From: Phreatobacter sp.
GTDB lineage: Bacteria > Pseudomonadota > Alphaproteobacteria > Rhizobiales > Phreatobacteraceae
Direction: 5' to 3'
NCBI RefSeq assembly: GCF_016793595.1
Contig: NZ_JAEULY010000001.1
Span: 39,899 to 103,898 of the forward strand
Length of the DNA stretch: 64,000 nucleotides
The position numbers were made by a program, and so were the translations under genes. Shown here piece by piece: positions 8,731-17,465 of this stretch. The notes below the pieces were generated by a model. That model was not told the DNA's origin, did not search any database, and worked only from the letters and a program-made list of their open reading frames with translations. How positions within the stretch are numbered: the first letter of the stretch is position 1; every line of letters starts with the position of its first letter.

Positions 8731-9504
8731 TCAGCCGCCGCGCGTCACCGTGACGACGGCGGCCGGCGCCTTGTGCGTCTCGGCCATGGCGACGACCTCG
8801 GTTTCCGCCGCCGCGAGCAATGCCGCATCCTTCGAGCGCAGGACGAGGCGGGTCCAGAAGCGGCCGTCCTGCATCATCGGATAGGAGCCCATGATGACGC
8901 CGGGATGGGCCTTGGCGAGGGCCGCATAGGGTGTGCCGATATCGCCTTCCTTCATGCCGGGGGCCTCGATGGAGACCTGCAGCATCTTCGTGCCGGTCTT
9001 CAGGCGCGGGGCGACCACGTCCAGCATGGCCTGCATGACGACGGGTACGCCGGCCATGGTGATGACGTTGCCGATCATGAAACCGGGTGCCTTCGACACC
9101 GGGTTCTCGATCAGGTCGGCGCCGGCCGGGATGCGTGCCATGCGCAGGCGCGCTTCGTTCAGGTCCTTTTCCGGGATGCGCTCCAGCAGCATGGCGCGGG
9201 CGCGCGGATCGACGTCGATGGAGACGCCGAAGGCCTTGGCGATGCAGTCGGCGGTGATGTCGTCATGGGTCGGGCCGATGCCGCCTGTCGTGAAGACGTA
9301 GGTGTAGCGGGTGCGCAGCGCGTTCAGCGCCGTGACAATTTCGTCCTCCTCGTCGGGGACAACGCGCACTTCCTTCACGTCGATGCCGATCGTCGTGCAG
9401 TACTCGGCGATGTAGCCGATGTTCCGGTCCTTGGTGCGCCCCGAGAGGATCTCGTCGCCGATGACGAGGATGGCGGCGGTGACGGTGTCGGGGGTCGATG
9501 TCAT
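8731..9504 (-). CDS. CinA-type molybdopterin-binding domain protein
   Basis: The protein has 257 residues, made of the MoCF_biosynth/CinA N-terminal domain: ILVIGDEILSGRTKDRN at about 12-28 and FTTGGIGPTHDDITAD at about 71-86. The C-terminal nicotinamide-mononucleotide deamidase domain of full CinA (over 400 residues) is missing, so this is the short stand-alone form common in alphaproteobacteria. Family members relate to pyridine nucleotide or ADP-ribose pyrophosphate metabolism. The exact reaction here is uncertain. Confidence 0.85.
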   Translation of the reverse strand: MTSTPDTVTAAILVIGDEILSGRTKDRNIGYIAEYCTTIGIDVKEVRVVPDEEDEIVTALNALRTRYTYVFTTGGIGPTHDDITADCIAKAFGVSIDVDPRARAMLLERIPEKDLNEARLRMARIPAGADLIENPVSKAPGFMIGNVITMAGVPVVMQAMLDVVAPRLKTGTKMLQVSIEAPGMKEGDIGTPYAALAKAHPGVIMGSYPMMQDGRFWTRLVLRSKDAALLAAAETEVVAMAETHKAPAAVVTVTRGG

Positions 9505-9601
9505 GGAGCGCTCCGGTCTCGTGACGAGTTAGGGCCAGCGACGGCCGGGCGGCAAGTGGCCGCAGGACGGAGGCAGGGTTGACGGAAGGGCTGGGTTTTA
9601 G

Positions 9602-9623
9602 TACTTAACCAGTTAGTTAAGTA
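9602..9623. promoter_or_regulatory. Inverted repeat upstream of VOC gene, ArsR-like operator candidate
   Basis: TACTTAAC and GTTAAGTA are perfect eight-base arms around CAGTTA. The repeat ends 15 bases before the ATG of the next gene and just before its ribosome site. The TTAACC-type core resembles operators of ArsR-family regulators that control VOC and SRPBCC genes. That comparison is from memory. No ArsR gene is adjacent, so the regulator would act from elsewhere. Confidence 0.45.
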
Positions 9624-9638
9624 ATAGGGAGAAGGCGC

Positions 9639-10124
9639 ATGGCCAGCATCGTGTCCAACCGCATCACGCCCTGCCTCTGGTTCGACGGGAATGGCGAGGA
9701 CGCCGCGAGGTTCTATACGGCGGTGTTTCCGAATTCCGGGATTACCAGCATCATGCGCTGGGGCGAGGGCGGCCATGCCCCGGCCGGCACGGCACTGACC
9801 GTCGAATTCAAGCTCGATGGCATGGAGTTTCTCGCCCTCAATGGCGGCCCGCAGTTCAAATTCACGGAAGCCGTGTCGTTTCAGGTTTTCTGCGAGGACC
9901 AACGGGAAGTCGACCATTACTGGGACAGGCTGTCCGAGGGCGGAGAGACCAATGTGTGCAGCTGGCTCAAGGACAAGTTCGGCCTGTCCTGGCAGATCGT
10001 GCCGGCCATGATGCCGGAGATTTTCCGGAGCGGCGACCAGAAGAAGATCGACCGCGTCATGCAGGCGATGATGCAGATGACCAAGCTGGATATCGCCACG
10101 CTGGAAAAGGCGGCGAAGGGGTAG
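9639..10124 (+). CDS. VOC family protein, PhnB-like
   Basis: The protein has 161 residues. It begins ITPCLWFDGNGEDAARFYTAVFPNS, followed by LTVEFKLDGMEFLALNGGP and DRLSEGG, the typical PhnB/3-demethylubiquinone-methyltransferase-like subgroup of the vicinal oxygen chelate superfamily. CSWLKDKFGLSWQIVP near residue 107 is highly typical. The substrate is unknown. The gene is preceded by a strong ribosome site (GGGAGAAGG) and by a perfect inverted repeat. It converges on the transglutaminase gene 17 bases away. Confidence 0.85.
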   Translation: MASIVSNRITPCLWFDGNGEDAARFYTAVFPNSGITSIMRWGEGGHAPAGTALTVEFKLDGMEFLALNGGPQFKFTEAVSFQVFCEDQREVDHYWDRLSEGGETNVCSWLKDKFGLSWQIVPAMMPEIFRSGDQKKIDRVMQAMMQMTKLDIATLEKAAKG

Positions 10125-10141
10125 GGCAGCGCCGCGGCAGC

Positions 10142-10972
10142 CTACTGCACTTGCACCTGTCGGGCGGCCTGGTCGACCCTGACCTTCACGGTCAGGAACT
10201 CGCCGTCGCCGCCGTGGCGGGAGCCGCGCACGGGGGCGGCGTTGAGGTAGTCGAGGCCGCAGGCGATGCGGATGTGCTGCTCCGAGGGGCAGATCGCATT
10301 GGCGGGGTCGAACCCGACCCAGCCGAGGTCTTCGACATAGGCCTCGGCCCAGGCGTGGCCGGCTTCCTGATCGATCGTGCCGTCGGCATGCAGGAAATAG
10401 CCGCCGACATAGCGAGCGGGGATGCCGAGATGGCGCGCCGCGGCGATGAAGATGTGCGCGAAATCCTGGCACACGCCGCTCTTCAGTGCGAAAGCCTCGG
10501 ACGCGGTGGTGGAGGCGTGGGTCGGGTCCTTGTCGTAGGCCATGTCGGCGGGCAGGTCGTCGAGCAGGGCGTGAAGGATGGACAGCGTGCCATCGCCGGC
10601 CCTGGCGCGCCGCTCCTCGGCATAGGCGCGGATCGCGGGATCGGCCTTGGTCAGGTCGGTTTCGCGGAGATAGAGACCCGGCGGAAAGCGTTCGATGGCG
10701 CCGCGCACCACGCCGGCCGTGTCGGAGGTTTCCACCAGCCCGTCGACACGGATGGTCATGGCGGGAATGGGCCCGCTCGCGGAGAAGGTGTGGGTGATGT
10801 TGCCGAAGGCGTCCTCGTGCGCGTCGAGCCGGCAATCCTGATCGACGTCGATCCGCCAGTTCGCGACATGCTGGCCGGAGAAGTTGCGCGGGGTGAGGCG
10901 CAGCGTCTGGATCACCGCATTGGCGGGCACGGCATAGGTGTAGAGCGTTTCGTGGGCGATGCGGATGCGCAT
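10142..10972 (-). CDS. Transglutaminase-like cysteine peptidase, Anbu-linked type
   Basis: The protein has 276 residues. The N-terminal immunoglobulin-like part begins MRIRIAHETLYTYAVPA (the bacterial transglutaminase N-terminal domain). The catalytic triad is visible as Cys168 in SGVCQDF, His206 in AGHAWAE and Asp222 in GFDPANA. It starts eight bases after the alpha-E gene stops, so it is the third gene of an operon. Genes with this order are linked by comparative genomics to predicted peptide synthesis or tagging. A peptidase or amide-transfer role is inferred from the fold. Confidence 0.88.
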   Translation of the reverse strand: MRIRIAHETLYTYAVPANAVIQTLRLTPRNFSGQHVANWRIDVDQDCRLDAHEDAFGNITHTFSASGPIPAMTIRVDGLVETSDTAGVVRGAIERFPPGLYLRETDLTKADPAIRAYAEERRARAGDGTLSILHALLDDLPADMAYDKDPTHASTTASEAFALKSGVCQDFAHIFIAAARHLGIPARYVGGYFLHADGTIDQEAGHAWAEAYVEDLGWVGFDPANAICPSEQHIRIACGLDYLNAAPVRGSRHGGDGEFLTVKVRVDQAARQVQVQ

Positions 10973-10979
10973 GGGCCGC

Positions 10980-11924
10980 TCAGGTCAGATATTGCTGGGT
11001 GATGGCCGCGCCCAGCCGGTTGTTCTCGCCGATGAAGTCCGAGACGAACTCGTGCAGGCCGGACTGGAAGATATCGTCGATGCGGGCGTTCTCCAGCCGC
11101 GTGCGGATGGCGCGGGCGCTGCGCTGGGCCGGGCCCTGCCGGCCATAGGCGAGCGACAGGCTGTCCAGATTGCGCACGATGCTCTCGTAGCAGGCGGCGA
11201 GCGAGCGCGGCATCTGGTCGTTAAGGATCAGCAGGTCGGCGACCAGCCAGGGCTTGAGGCTTTCCTTGTAGACCCAGTGATAGGCGGTGAGCGCCGAGAC
11301 GGCGCGCAGGATGGCCGACCACTGGAAGTAGTCGAGGGAGCCGCCGACATGCTCGGCGTCCGGCAGCAGCACGTGATATTTCACGTCGAGGATGCGGGCG
11401 GTGTTGTCGGCGCGCTCGATCATCACGCCGAGGCGCGAGAACCAGTAGCCGTCCGAGCGCAGCATGGTGCGGTAGGCCGAGCCGTCGAAGCGCAGGCCCG
11501 TCTCCTTCACGAAGGACAGGAAGCTTGTCAGGTGCTCGTCCTGATTGAGGCCGCTGGCGCGGTATTTCGACAGTTCTAGCCAGGCCGAATTGATCGCGTC
11601 CCACATCTCGCCGGTCAGCGCCGTTCGCACCGAGCGGGCATTGGTGCGCGCGATCTCGAAACAGGAGCGGATGGAGGAGGGGTTGTCCGGCGAGAAGGCG
11701 AGGAAGTCGATGACGGTCTCGCGCGTCGCCTTCTCGTGCGCCTGGAAGAACAGATGGGCGCAGCCGGCGGTGGCGACGGCCGATTCCCATTCGTTGGAGG
11801 TGCCGGCATAGGCCGAAGGCAGGTTGGCGAGGCGGGTCGATGCCTCGATGATGCGGGCGAGATACTCGGCGCGCTCGACGTAGCGGGCGAGCCAGAACAG
11901 GTTGTCGGCGGTGCGGGAGAGCAT
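10980..11924 (-). CDS. Alpha-E domain-containing protein
   Basis: The protein has 314 residues and is all-helical, with the family start MLSRTADNLFWLARYVERAEYLARI. This alpha-E domain (formerly DUF403) is nearly always encoded between a circularly permuted ATP-grasp and a transglutaminase, as here. Its activity is unknown. A scaffold or partner role for the ATP-grasp is the usual inference. The gap to the ATP-grasp gene before it is 14 bases. Confidence 0.92.
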   Translation of the reverse strand: MLSRTADNLFWLARYVERAEYLARIIEASTRLANLPSAYAGTSNEWESAVATAGCAHLFFQAHEKATRETVIDFLAFSPDNPSSIRSCFEIARTNARSVRTALTGEMWDAINSAWLELSKYRASGLNQDEHLTSFLSFVKETGLRFDGSAYRTMLRSDGYWFSRLGVMIERADNTARILDVKYHVLLPDAEHVGGSLDYFQWSAILRAVSALTAYHWVYKESLKPWLVADLLILNDQMPRSLAACYESIVRNLDSLSLAYGRQGPAQRSARAIRTRLENARIDDIFQSGLHEFVSDFIGENNRLGAAITQQYLT

Positions 11925-11938
11925 GGTTCAGCCGATCC

Positions 11939-13366
11939 TCACGAGTCCAGCACCCAGGTATCCTTGGTGCCGCCGCCCTGGCTGGAATTGACCACCAGCG
12001 AGCCCTCCTTCAGCGCGACGCGGGTGAGGCCGCCCGGCACGATGCGCACCTTGTCGCGACCGGTCAGCACATAGGGGCGAAGGTCCACGTGGCGAGGCGC
12101 GACCCCCTCGTCGACGAGCGTGGGACAGGTGGAGAGCGCCAGCGTCGGCTGGGCGATGAAGCCGGCCGGGTCCTTGATCAGCTTGTCGCGGAAGGTCTCG
12201 ATCTCGGCCCTGGTCGCCTTCGGGCCGATCAGCATGCCGTAGCCGCCGGAGCCATGGACCTCCTTGACGACGAGGTCGGCGAGGTTGTCGAGCACGTATT
12301 TGAGTTCGTTCGGCTCGCGGCAGCGATGGGTCGGCACGTTCTTCAGGATCGGCTCCTCGCCGAGGTAGAATTTCACGATCTCCGGCATGTAGCTGTAGAC
12401 GGCCTTGTCGTCGGAGACGCCGGTGCCGACCGCGTTCGCCAGCGTCACGTTGCCCGCATGGTAGGCGGACATGATGCCGGGCACGCCGAGCGCCGAATCC
12501 GGCCGGAAGGCGAGGGGGTCGAGGAAGTCGTCGTCGAGGCGGCGGTAGATCACATCGACGCGCTTCGGACCCTCTGTCGTCCGCATGTAGACGATGTCGG
12601 CCTTGACGAAGAGGTCGCGGCCCTCGACCAGCTCGACGCCGAGCTTGTCGGCGAGGAAGGTGTGTTCGTAATAGGCCGAGTTGAACAGGCCGGGCGTCAG
12701 CAGCACGCAGGTCGGATCGGACGGGGCCGAGCGCGGCGCGACCGACTTCATGGTCGCCAAGAGGTCGTCGGTATAGTTCTCGACCGGCGCGACGCGGTGC
12801 TGGGAGAACAGTTCGGGAAAGAGGCGGATCATCACCTCCCGGTTCTCCAGCATGTAGGAGACGCCGGAGGGCGTGCGGGCATTGTCCTCGAGCACGTAGA
12901 ACGTGTCGGCATCGACCCGGACGATGTCGATGCCGGCGATCATCACGTAGATGCCGTGCGGCACCGGCTGCTGGTTCATCTCCGGCCGGAAAGCCGGATT
13001 GCGATAAACAAGATCCTCGGGGACGAGGCCGGCGCGCAGGATCTCCCGCTTGGAATAGACGTCGTTGAGGAAGGCGTTGATCGCCTTCACGCGCTGGGTG
13101 AGCCCCTTCGACAGGCGGACCCACTCGTCGTTGGTCAGGATCCGCGGGATCACGTCGAAGGGGATCAGCCGCTCGGTGGAGGCGGCGTCGCCATAGACCG
13201 CGAAGGTGATGCCGATGCGTCTGAAAAGCGCCTCCGCCTCGCGCGAGCGGGTGGCGAGAAGATCGGCGGGTATTGTTTTCAGCCAGCGGGCGAGGGTTTC
13301 GTAGGCGGGGCGGACCGCACCGTCCGCGAGGGTCATTTCGTCGAAGATCGGTGCAGTGCCTGCCAT
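11939..13366 (-). CDS. Circularly permuted type 2 ATP-grasp protein
   Basis: The protein has 475 residues from the ATG used here. A start at 13441 would add 25 residues of low-quality sequence, and AGAGGGGA stands before 13366. It shows the hallmark blocks GIYVMIAGIDIVRVDADTFYVLEDNARTPSGVSYMLENR, DKLGVELVEGRDLFV and VVKEVHGSGGYGMLIGP. ATP-grasp enzymes make amide bonds through acyl-phosphates, so this is a candidate ligase for an unknown peptide. It is first in a three-gene operon and is divergent from trhO, across a 276-base region with a possible structured RNA. Confidence 0.9.
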   Translation of the reverse strand: MAGTAPIFDEMTLADGAVRPAYETLARWLKTIPADLLATRSREAEALFRRIGITFAVYGDAASTERLIPFDVIPRILTNDEWVRLSKGLTQRVKAINAFLNDVYSKREILRAGLVPEDLVYRNPAFRPEMNQQPVPHGIYVMIAGIDIVRVDADTFYVLEDNARTPSGVSYMLENREVMIRLFPELFSQHRVAPVENYTDDLLATMKSVAPRSAPSDPTCVLLTPGLFNSAYYEHTFLADKLGVELVEGRDLFVKADIVYMRTTEGPKRVDVIYRRLDDDFLDPLAFRPDSALGVPGIMSAYHAGNVTLANAVGTGVSDDKAVYSYMPEIVKFYLGEEPILKNVPTHRCREPNELKYVLDNLADLVVKEVHGSGGYGMLIGPKATRAEIETFRDKLIKDPAGFIAQPTLALSTCPTLVDEGVAPRHVDLRPYVLTGRDKVRIVPGGLTRVALKEGSLVVNSSQGGGTKDTWVLDS

Positions 13367-13442
13367 TGCCGGCCAAGGTCCCCTCTGGAAGACGAAGCGC
13401 GGCCCCTCTCTTGCCGGAGCGATCCTGTGCTTCGCAGACAAG

Positions 13443-13588
13443 CTAGCGGCAAATCGCGCCGCTAGGGAAGGGGCCTTTCGCAGGTGCGGGATGGTGATTG
13501 ATCGGCATCAGGCGAAATGCCGGCCCATCCGCGGTTCGCGGCCGCCGGAAGGTACTGCTGGCGTGGCGTCTCCCCACGCCGCCTTTTT
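13443..13588 (+). ncRNA. Candidate structured RNA or leader upstream of trhO
   Basis: There are three successive foldable parts on the plus strand. The first is a perfect hairpin, CTAGCGGC/GCCGCTAG, around a seven-base loop (13443-13465). The second is a long stem, GCGGGATGG with CCATCCGC (13486-13532, one bulge), enclosing GGCAT/ATGCC. The third is a terminator hairpin with five Ts (13560-13588). It ends 55 bases before the trhO start. It could be a small RNA or an attenuating leader. I recognise no known riboswitch class. The claim rests on complementarity judged by eye. Confidence 0.35.
13560..13588 (+). terminator. Rho-independent terminator ahead of trhO
   Basis: GGCGTGG and CCACGCC enclose a seven-base loop and are followed by GCC and then TTTTT. 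The orientation is plus strand, upstream of trhO, where no plus-strand gene precedes it. It must therefore end a short RNA or act as an attenuator. Confidence 0.55.
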
Positions 13589-13642
13589 CGTTGCCGACAC
13601 GACCGAAGGCCGGTAATCCGGCGCGTCGCCCCGGGACCCTTC

Positions 13643-14401
13643 ATGCCGATCAAGGTCGCCGCCCTTTACCGTTTCGTGCCGTTGCCGGACCATGCCGCGC
13701 TGCGGCCGCAATTGTTCGCGCTTTGCGAGAGCCTCGGGATCAAGGGCACGCTGCTGCTCGCGCCGGAAGGCATCAACGGAACCGTCGCCGGCGAGGCCGA
13801 AGCGGTCGGCCGATTGATAACTGCGCTGCGTGAAGGGCCGCTGTTCAGCGGGCGGCTGGCCGATCTCGACGTGAAGCTATCGGCCGCCTCGGCCATGCCG
13901 TTCAAGCGGCTCAAGGTGAAGGCGAAGCGCGAGATCGTAGCCTTCGACGGCGGCAAGACCGATCCGGCGCGCCGCGTCGGCACCTATGTCGCGCCCGGTG
14001 ACTGGAACGCGCTGATCGACGATCCCGACGTGCTGGTCATCGACACACGCAACGCCTTCGAGGTGGCCATCGGCACGTTCGAGGGCGCGGCCGATCCCGC
14101 CACCACCACATTCGGCGAGTTCCGCGACTACGTCGCAGGGAACCTCGATCCCGCCCGGCACCGACGGATCGCCATGTTCTGCACCGGCGGCATCCGTTGC
14201 GAAAAGGCGAGCGCCTATCTGCTCGACAAGGGCTTTCCCGAGGTGTTCCACCTGAAGGGTGGCATCCTCAACTATCTTGAGCGGGTGCCGGCGGCGGAGA
14301 GCCGCTGGCGCGGCGGCTGCTTCGTCTTCGATGAGCGCGTGGCGCTCGGCCACGGACTTGTCGAAGTGGCCGAAACCGCGAAGGGGATCAGGCTGCCATG
14401 A
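13643..14401 (+). CDS. trhO: tRNA uridine(34) hydroxylase (rhodanese-type)
   Basis: The protein has 252 residues. TrhO (YceA family) makes 5-hydroxyuridine at tRNA wobble position 34. Family marks are [12 protein letters not shown] (about 38-49), [14 protein letters not shown] (about 133-146), the rhodanese active-site loop [12 protein letters not shown] (about 177-188) and [10 protein letters not shown]. Starting at 13643 gives the normal family start, [13 protein letters not shown]. An upstream in-frame ATG at 13517 would add 42 unlikely residues. Its stop overlaps the slyX start (ATGA). Confidence 0.9.
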   Translation: MPIKVAALYRFVPLPDHAALRPQLFALCESLGIKGTLLLAPEGINGTVAGEAEAVGRLITALREGPLFSGRLADLDVKLSAASAMPFKRLKVKAKREIVAFDGGKTDPARRVGTYVAPGDWNALIDDPDVLVIDTRNAFEVAIGTFEGAADPATTTFGEFRDYVAGNLDPARHRRIAMFCTGGIRCEKASAYLLDKGFPEVFHLKGGILNYLERVPAAESRWRGGCFVFDERVALGHGLVEVAETAKGIRLP

Positions 14402-14619
14402 CCGGAATCGCCGACCTCCTGTCCCGTCTGGAGGCGCTGGAAGTGCGCGCCGCCTATCAGGACCAGACCGTCGAAGAGCTGAACGAGACGATCACCGCCC
14501 AGTGGCGCGAGATCGACCGCCTGAAGCGCCTGATCGAGCGGCTCGAGGATCAGGTTCGCGAGGCCGAGGCGCGCTCCAGCGGGCCGCAGGCGCCAGAACC
14601 GCCGCCGCCGCATTATTGA
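14398..14619 (+). CDS. slyX: SlyX family protein
   Basis: The protein has 73 residues. It is a single coiled coil ([19 protein letters not shown] through [10 protein letters not shown]) with the typical Pro-rich end PPPPHY. The function of SlyX is unknown. The start codon overlaps the trhO stop in ATGA, so translation is probably coupled. The Anbu gene follows 105 bases later on the same strand. Confidence 0.88.
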   Translation: MTGIADLLSRLEALEVRAAYQDQTVEELNETITAQWREIDRLKRLIERLEDQVREAEARSSGPQAPEPPPPHY

Positions 14620-14723
14620 GGACGTCACCCGTTGCGCCTGTGGATGAACGGTCGTGCAACGGTCGCCGCGTTGCCCCTGCCGGTGCCGGCCGTTACACCC
14701 GTCCGGTCCCTGGAGAATCGTTG

Positions 14724-15479
14724 ATGACCTATTGCTGCGGCATTCTGGTGCGCGACGGGCTGGTGATGATCGCCGACACCCGCACCAATGCCGGCCTCGA
14801 CAACATCTCGACCTTCCGCAAGCTGCATGTGTTCCAGAAGCCCGGCGAGCGCGTCATGGTGCTCGCCTCGGCCGGCAATCTCTCCATCACCCAGTCGGTG
14901 ATCGGCTTCCTGCACGAGGGCCTGCCGAACCCGGATACCGGCGAGATCGAGACGATTATGAACGCGCCGACCATGTTCCAGGCGGCGCAGCGCGTCGGGC
15001 GGGCGATCCGTGAGGTCAGGCGGATCGACGGGCCGGGGCTCGACGAGGACGGCATCAAGTTCGAGGCATCTTTCCTGTTCGGCGGCCAGATCTCCGGCCG
15101 GGCGCTGCGGCTGTTCATGGTCTATGCGGCCGGCAATTACATCGAGTGCACGGTCGACACGCCCTATCTCCAGATCGGCGAGCACAAATACGGCAAGCCG
15201 ATCCTCGACCGCGCGATCAAGTTCGATACCAACCTGAACGATGCGCTGAAGATCGGCCTCGTTTCGATGGATTCGACCATGCGGTCCAATCTCGGCGTCG
15301 GCATGCCGATCGACCTCGCGGTGATCCCGCGCGGCGACGCGATCCTGCAGACGCACTACCGGATCGAGCCGGGCGAGCCCTATTTCCACGACCTGCGCGA
15401 GCGCTGGTCGGCGGCGCTCCGGCGCGCCCACATGGATATTCCGCCGCCGCCCTATGCGGGCTCCAACGTCGTGAAATAG
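14724..15479 (+). CDS. anbu: Anbu proteasome-like peptidase
   Basis: The protein has 251 residues. It belongs to the bacterial proteasome homologue Anbu, related to HslV and assembling into open rings. The start MTYCCGILVRDGLVMIADTRTNAGLDNISTFRK is diagnostic. After Met removal Thr1 would be the nucleophile, with Asp17 and Lys32 as partners. The ATG has TGGAGAA upstream; translation from the longer in-frame ORF would bury Thr1. The nearby ATP-grasp/alpha-E/transglutaminase operon (1.4 kb away, opposite strand) is its usual genomic partner. The substrate is unknown. Confidence 0.92.
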   Translation: MTYCCGILVRDGLVMIADTRTNAGLDNISTFRKLHVFQKPGERVMVLASAGNLSITQSVIGFLHEGLPNPDTGEIETIMNAPTMFQAAQRVGRAIREVRRIDGPGLDEDGIKFEASFLFGGQISGRALRLFMVYAAGNYIECTVDTPYLQIGEHKYGKPILDRAIKFDTNLNDALKIGLVSMDSTMRSNLGVGMPIDLAVIPRGDAILQTHYRIEPGEPYFHDLRERWSAALRRAHMDIPPPPYAGSNVVK

Positions 15480-15697
15480 GGCTGCCAAACCCCAGCCTGC
15501 CCCTCTGAATGGGGATATCCGCCTTCATCCCGGCGACATCCTGGTCCAGTCTTTGCGGTCGCGGATCAACGTCCGGCCATGTCCGCGCAATGCCAGCCCA
15601 AGCGCCTGCAATGCGCCGCAATGCCCGAGACCGGCCGCCGCCGCTACTCATATCCCCAACGGCGCACGACGCAGCCGGTTGAACGAGGAGATATGAC

Positions 15698-16306
15698 ATG
15701 GCCTTCAATCGCATCCGCACCATGCTCGCCGGCCTCGCGATCGCTGCTGCCGCCTTCCAGGCCGCGCCCGCCGCCGCGCAGAACCTCAATGCGATGAACG
15801 ACGCGTTCAATGCCCGGATGAACGGGGCCATGCAGTCCCAGTACCAGAACCAGTATGCCCAGCTGATGCAGAATCCGCGCTTCCAGCAGATGTACCACCA
15901 GCATCGGGCGCAGGGCGGACAGATGTCGGTGCAGCAGTTCGCCTACAACTACATGGCAACCGGCGGCTTCACCGAGCAGGGCATGCGCAACTATCAGAAC
16001 TCGCGCAACCAGATCGAGGATCAGCAGCGTCGCGGCATGCAGGACATGCGCGCCGCCGAGGAAGCCCGCGCCCGCGCACAGATGGACTATGCCAACGGCT
16101 ACCACCGCAACAATGGCGAGTTCGGCCGCACGCTGCAGGGCAACTCGACCTATACCGGCCAGTACGGGCAGAACCACGTTCTGCCGCACACCCAGCCGGG
16201 CGTCGTCCAGCGCGACGCTCAGGGACGGGCCTTCGTGATGGACAATAGCGGCCAGTACTACCAGTACACGCCCTACGGCTGGCAGCCGATGCGCTCCGGC
16301 TACTGA
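15698..16306 (+). CDS. Secreted Gln/Asn/Met-rich protein, unknown
   Basis: The protein has 202 residues with a signal peptide ending at AAAQ. The mature sequence is strongly polar: MNDAFNARMNGAMQSQYQNQYAQLMQ, then QNSRNQIEDQQRRGMQ, then a Tyr/Gln-rich tail ending in QYYQYTPYGWQPMRSGY. There is no catalytic motif. The composition suggests a structural or adhesive exported protein that is possibly disordered. GAGGAG stands before the ATG. The gene converges on the DUF1176 gene. I cannot name the family. Confidence 0.65.
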   Translation: MAFNRIRTMLAGLAIAAAAFQAAPAAAQNLNAMNDAFNARMNGAMQSQYQNQYAQLMQNPRFQQMYHQHRAQGGQMSVQQFAYNYMATGGFTEQGMRNYQNSRNQIEDQQRRGMQDMRAAEEARARAQMDYANGYHRNNGEFGRTLQGNSTYTGQYGQNHVLPHTQPGVVQRDAQGRAFVMDNSGQYYQYTPYGWQPMRSGY

Positions 16307-16337
16307 GATCGCGACAGTCGGGAGGCAGGGCGGGCGC

Positions 16338-17465
16338 TCAGGGCGTCCGCCCTTCCTGCGTCCGGTAAAGGGCGAACCAGTGCAATGGCAGGATGCCGCG
16401 GCATGCCGGCATCAGCGTCAGCCGGGTCGGCTGGAAGGCCCGCCCGTCCCAGACCCAGCTGCCCAGTTCGCCGCAATCGCCGATGCCGCGACCCTTGGAA
16501 TAATGGTCGATGCCGCCAGTCTCGGCGACATAATCGGCATTGACCAGCACGTTGTCGGCCTCCGCTGCGTCCCGTTCCTGGCTCGGCGCCGGGACCGCCG
16601 GGCGCGGGAAGGAAGCAGGCCTGACATTCGGCTGCGGGCCCTCGTCCACGAGATAGTAGGCGCGGCTGAAATTGTAGGCGCCGCGCCAGCAGCGCACGCC
16701 GACCAGCAACTGGCCGGGACCCAGCCGGTCGATGCTTGGCGCGTCGCGCTCCTCGTCCTCCTGATTGCAGGCGTCGCCGGGCAGGCCGCGGAAGGCCGCC
16801 ATCACCGCATTCATCGCGGTGGGCGTCAGTTCCGACGGCGCCGGGCCGCCCGTCGATGGCCGTCCCTGGGGCTCGGCGGGGACGACCGGCACGGGCACGG
16901 CGGCAGCCGGGGCGTTGCCCCGGCGGGCGAGGGCGGTGACCGTGCCGATGCGCATCTGACGATCGTCGATCCACAGGAGCGCTGCCGAGGCGCCGTCGAG
17001 CGAGATGCGAAGCGCATCGCGCTGGACATTCGGCAGGGGCGGCTCGAAGACAAGGCGCAACTCCCTGGACCGGCGCGCCTCCGCGAGGATGGCGGCGGCC
17101 GCGCGGGAATCGGTGATCCGGAAGATGTTCTCGTCGGCCGTCAGCCCGCCGCCGGGGGACAAGGTGGCAATGGCGCCAGCCTCGGAGCGGATGGTGACGC
17201 GGCGAACGCGTTCGATCAGATTCTCGTCGGTGAAATGAAGGTAGAGCTGGGGTGCCGCGTCGGGGGCTCCGGTGCGGAGCAGGCCGAGCGTGATGCGCGG
17301 TACGTCCGGATCGGCGGGCAGCGCGTAGGCCCGGCAGGTGCGGGTATTGTCGCAGGCGGCCATCCAGTCGCGGAACTCCCGGTAGGTGCCCAGTTCCTGC
17401 GCGCCGGCAGGGGCCGCCGCAAACAGAAGGGCGGCGAGCGGGGTAAGTCGTCTGGCGAGCGGCAT
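16338..17465 (-). CDS. DUF1176 domain secreted protein
   Basis: The protein has 375 residues. A signal peptide ends at GAQ. Family features are YREFRDWMAACDNTRTCRAYAL at the mature start, paired Cys residues (CDNTRTC, DACNQ, VRCWRGAYN, GDCGELGSWVWDGRAF), and the end MPACRG-LPLHWFALYR. DUF1176 proteins are periplasmic and of unknown function. The start is the ATG with GGAG eight bases upstream. The open frame runs on to 18440 but only antisense to the GH3 gene. Confidence 0.8.
   Translation of the reverse strand: MPLARRLTPLAALLFAAAPAGAQELGTYREFRDWMAACDNTRTCRAYALPADPDVPRITLGLLRTGAPDAAPQLYLHFTDENLIERVRRVTIRSEAGAIATLSPGGGLTADENIFRITDSRAAAAILAEARRSRELRLVFEPPLPNVQRDALRISLDGASAALLWIDDRQMRIGTVTALARRGNAPAAAVPVPVVPAEPQGRPSTGGPAPSELTPTAMNAVMAAFRGLPGDACNQEDEERDAPSIDRLGPGQLLVGVRCWRGAYNFSRAYYLVDEGPQPNVRPASFPRPAVPAPSQERDAAEADNVLVNADYVAETGGIDHYSKGRGIGDCGELGSWVWDGRAFQPTRLTLMPACRGILPLHWFALYRTQEGRTP

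Noticed and set aside
13540..13560. CCGGAAGG sequence resembling the conserved loop of 4.5S SRP RNA
   Set aside because: The flanking AGGTC and AGCAGCC parts of the SRP loop are absent and the surrounding stem does not fit.
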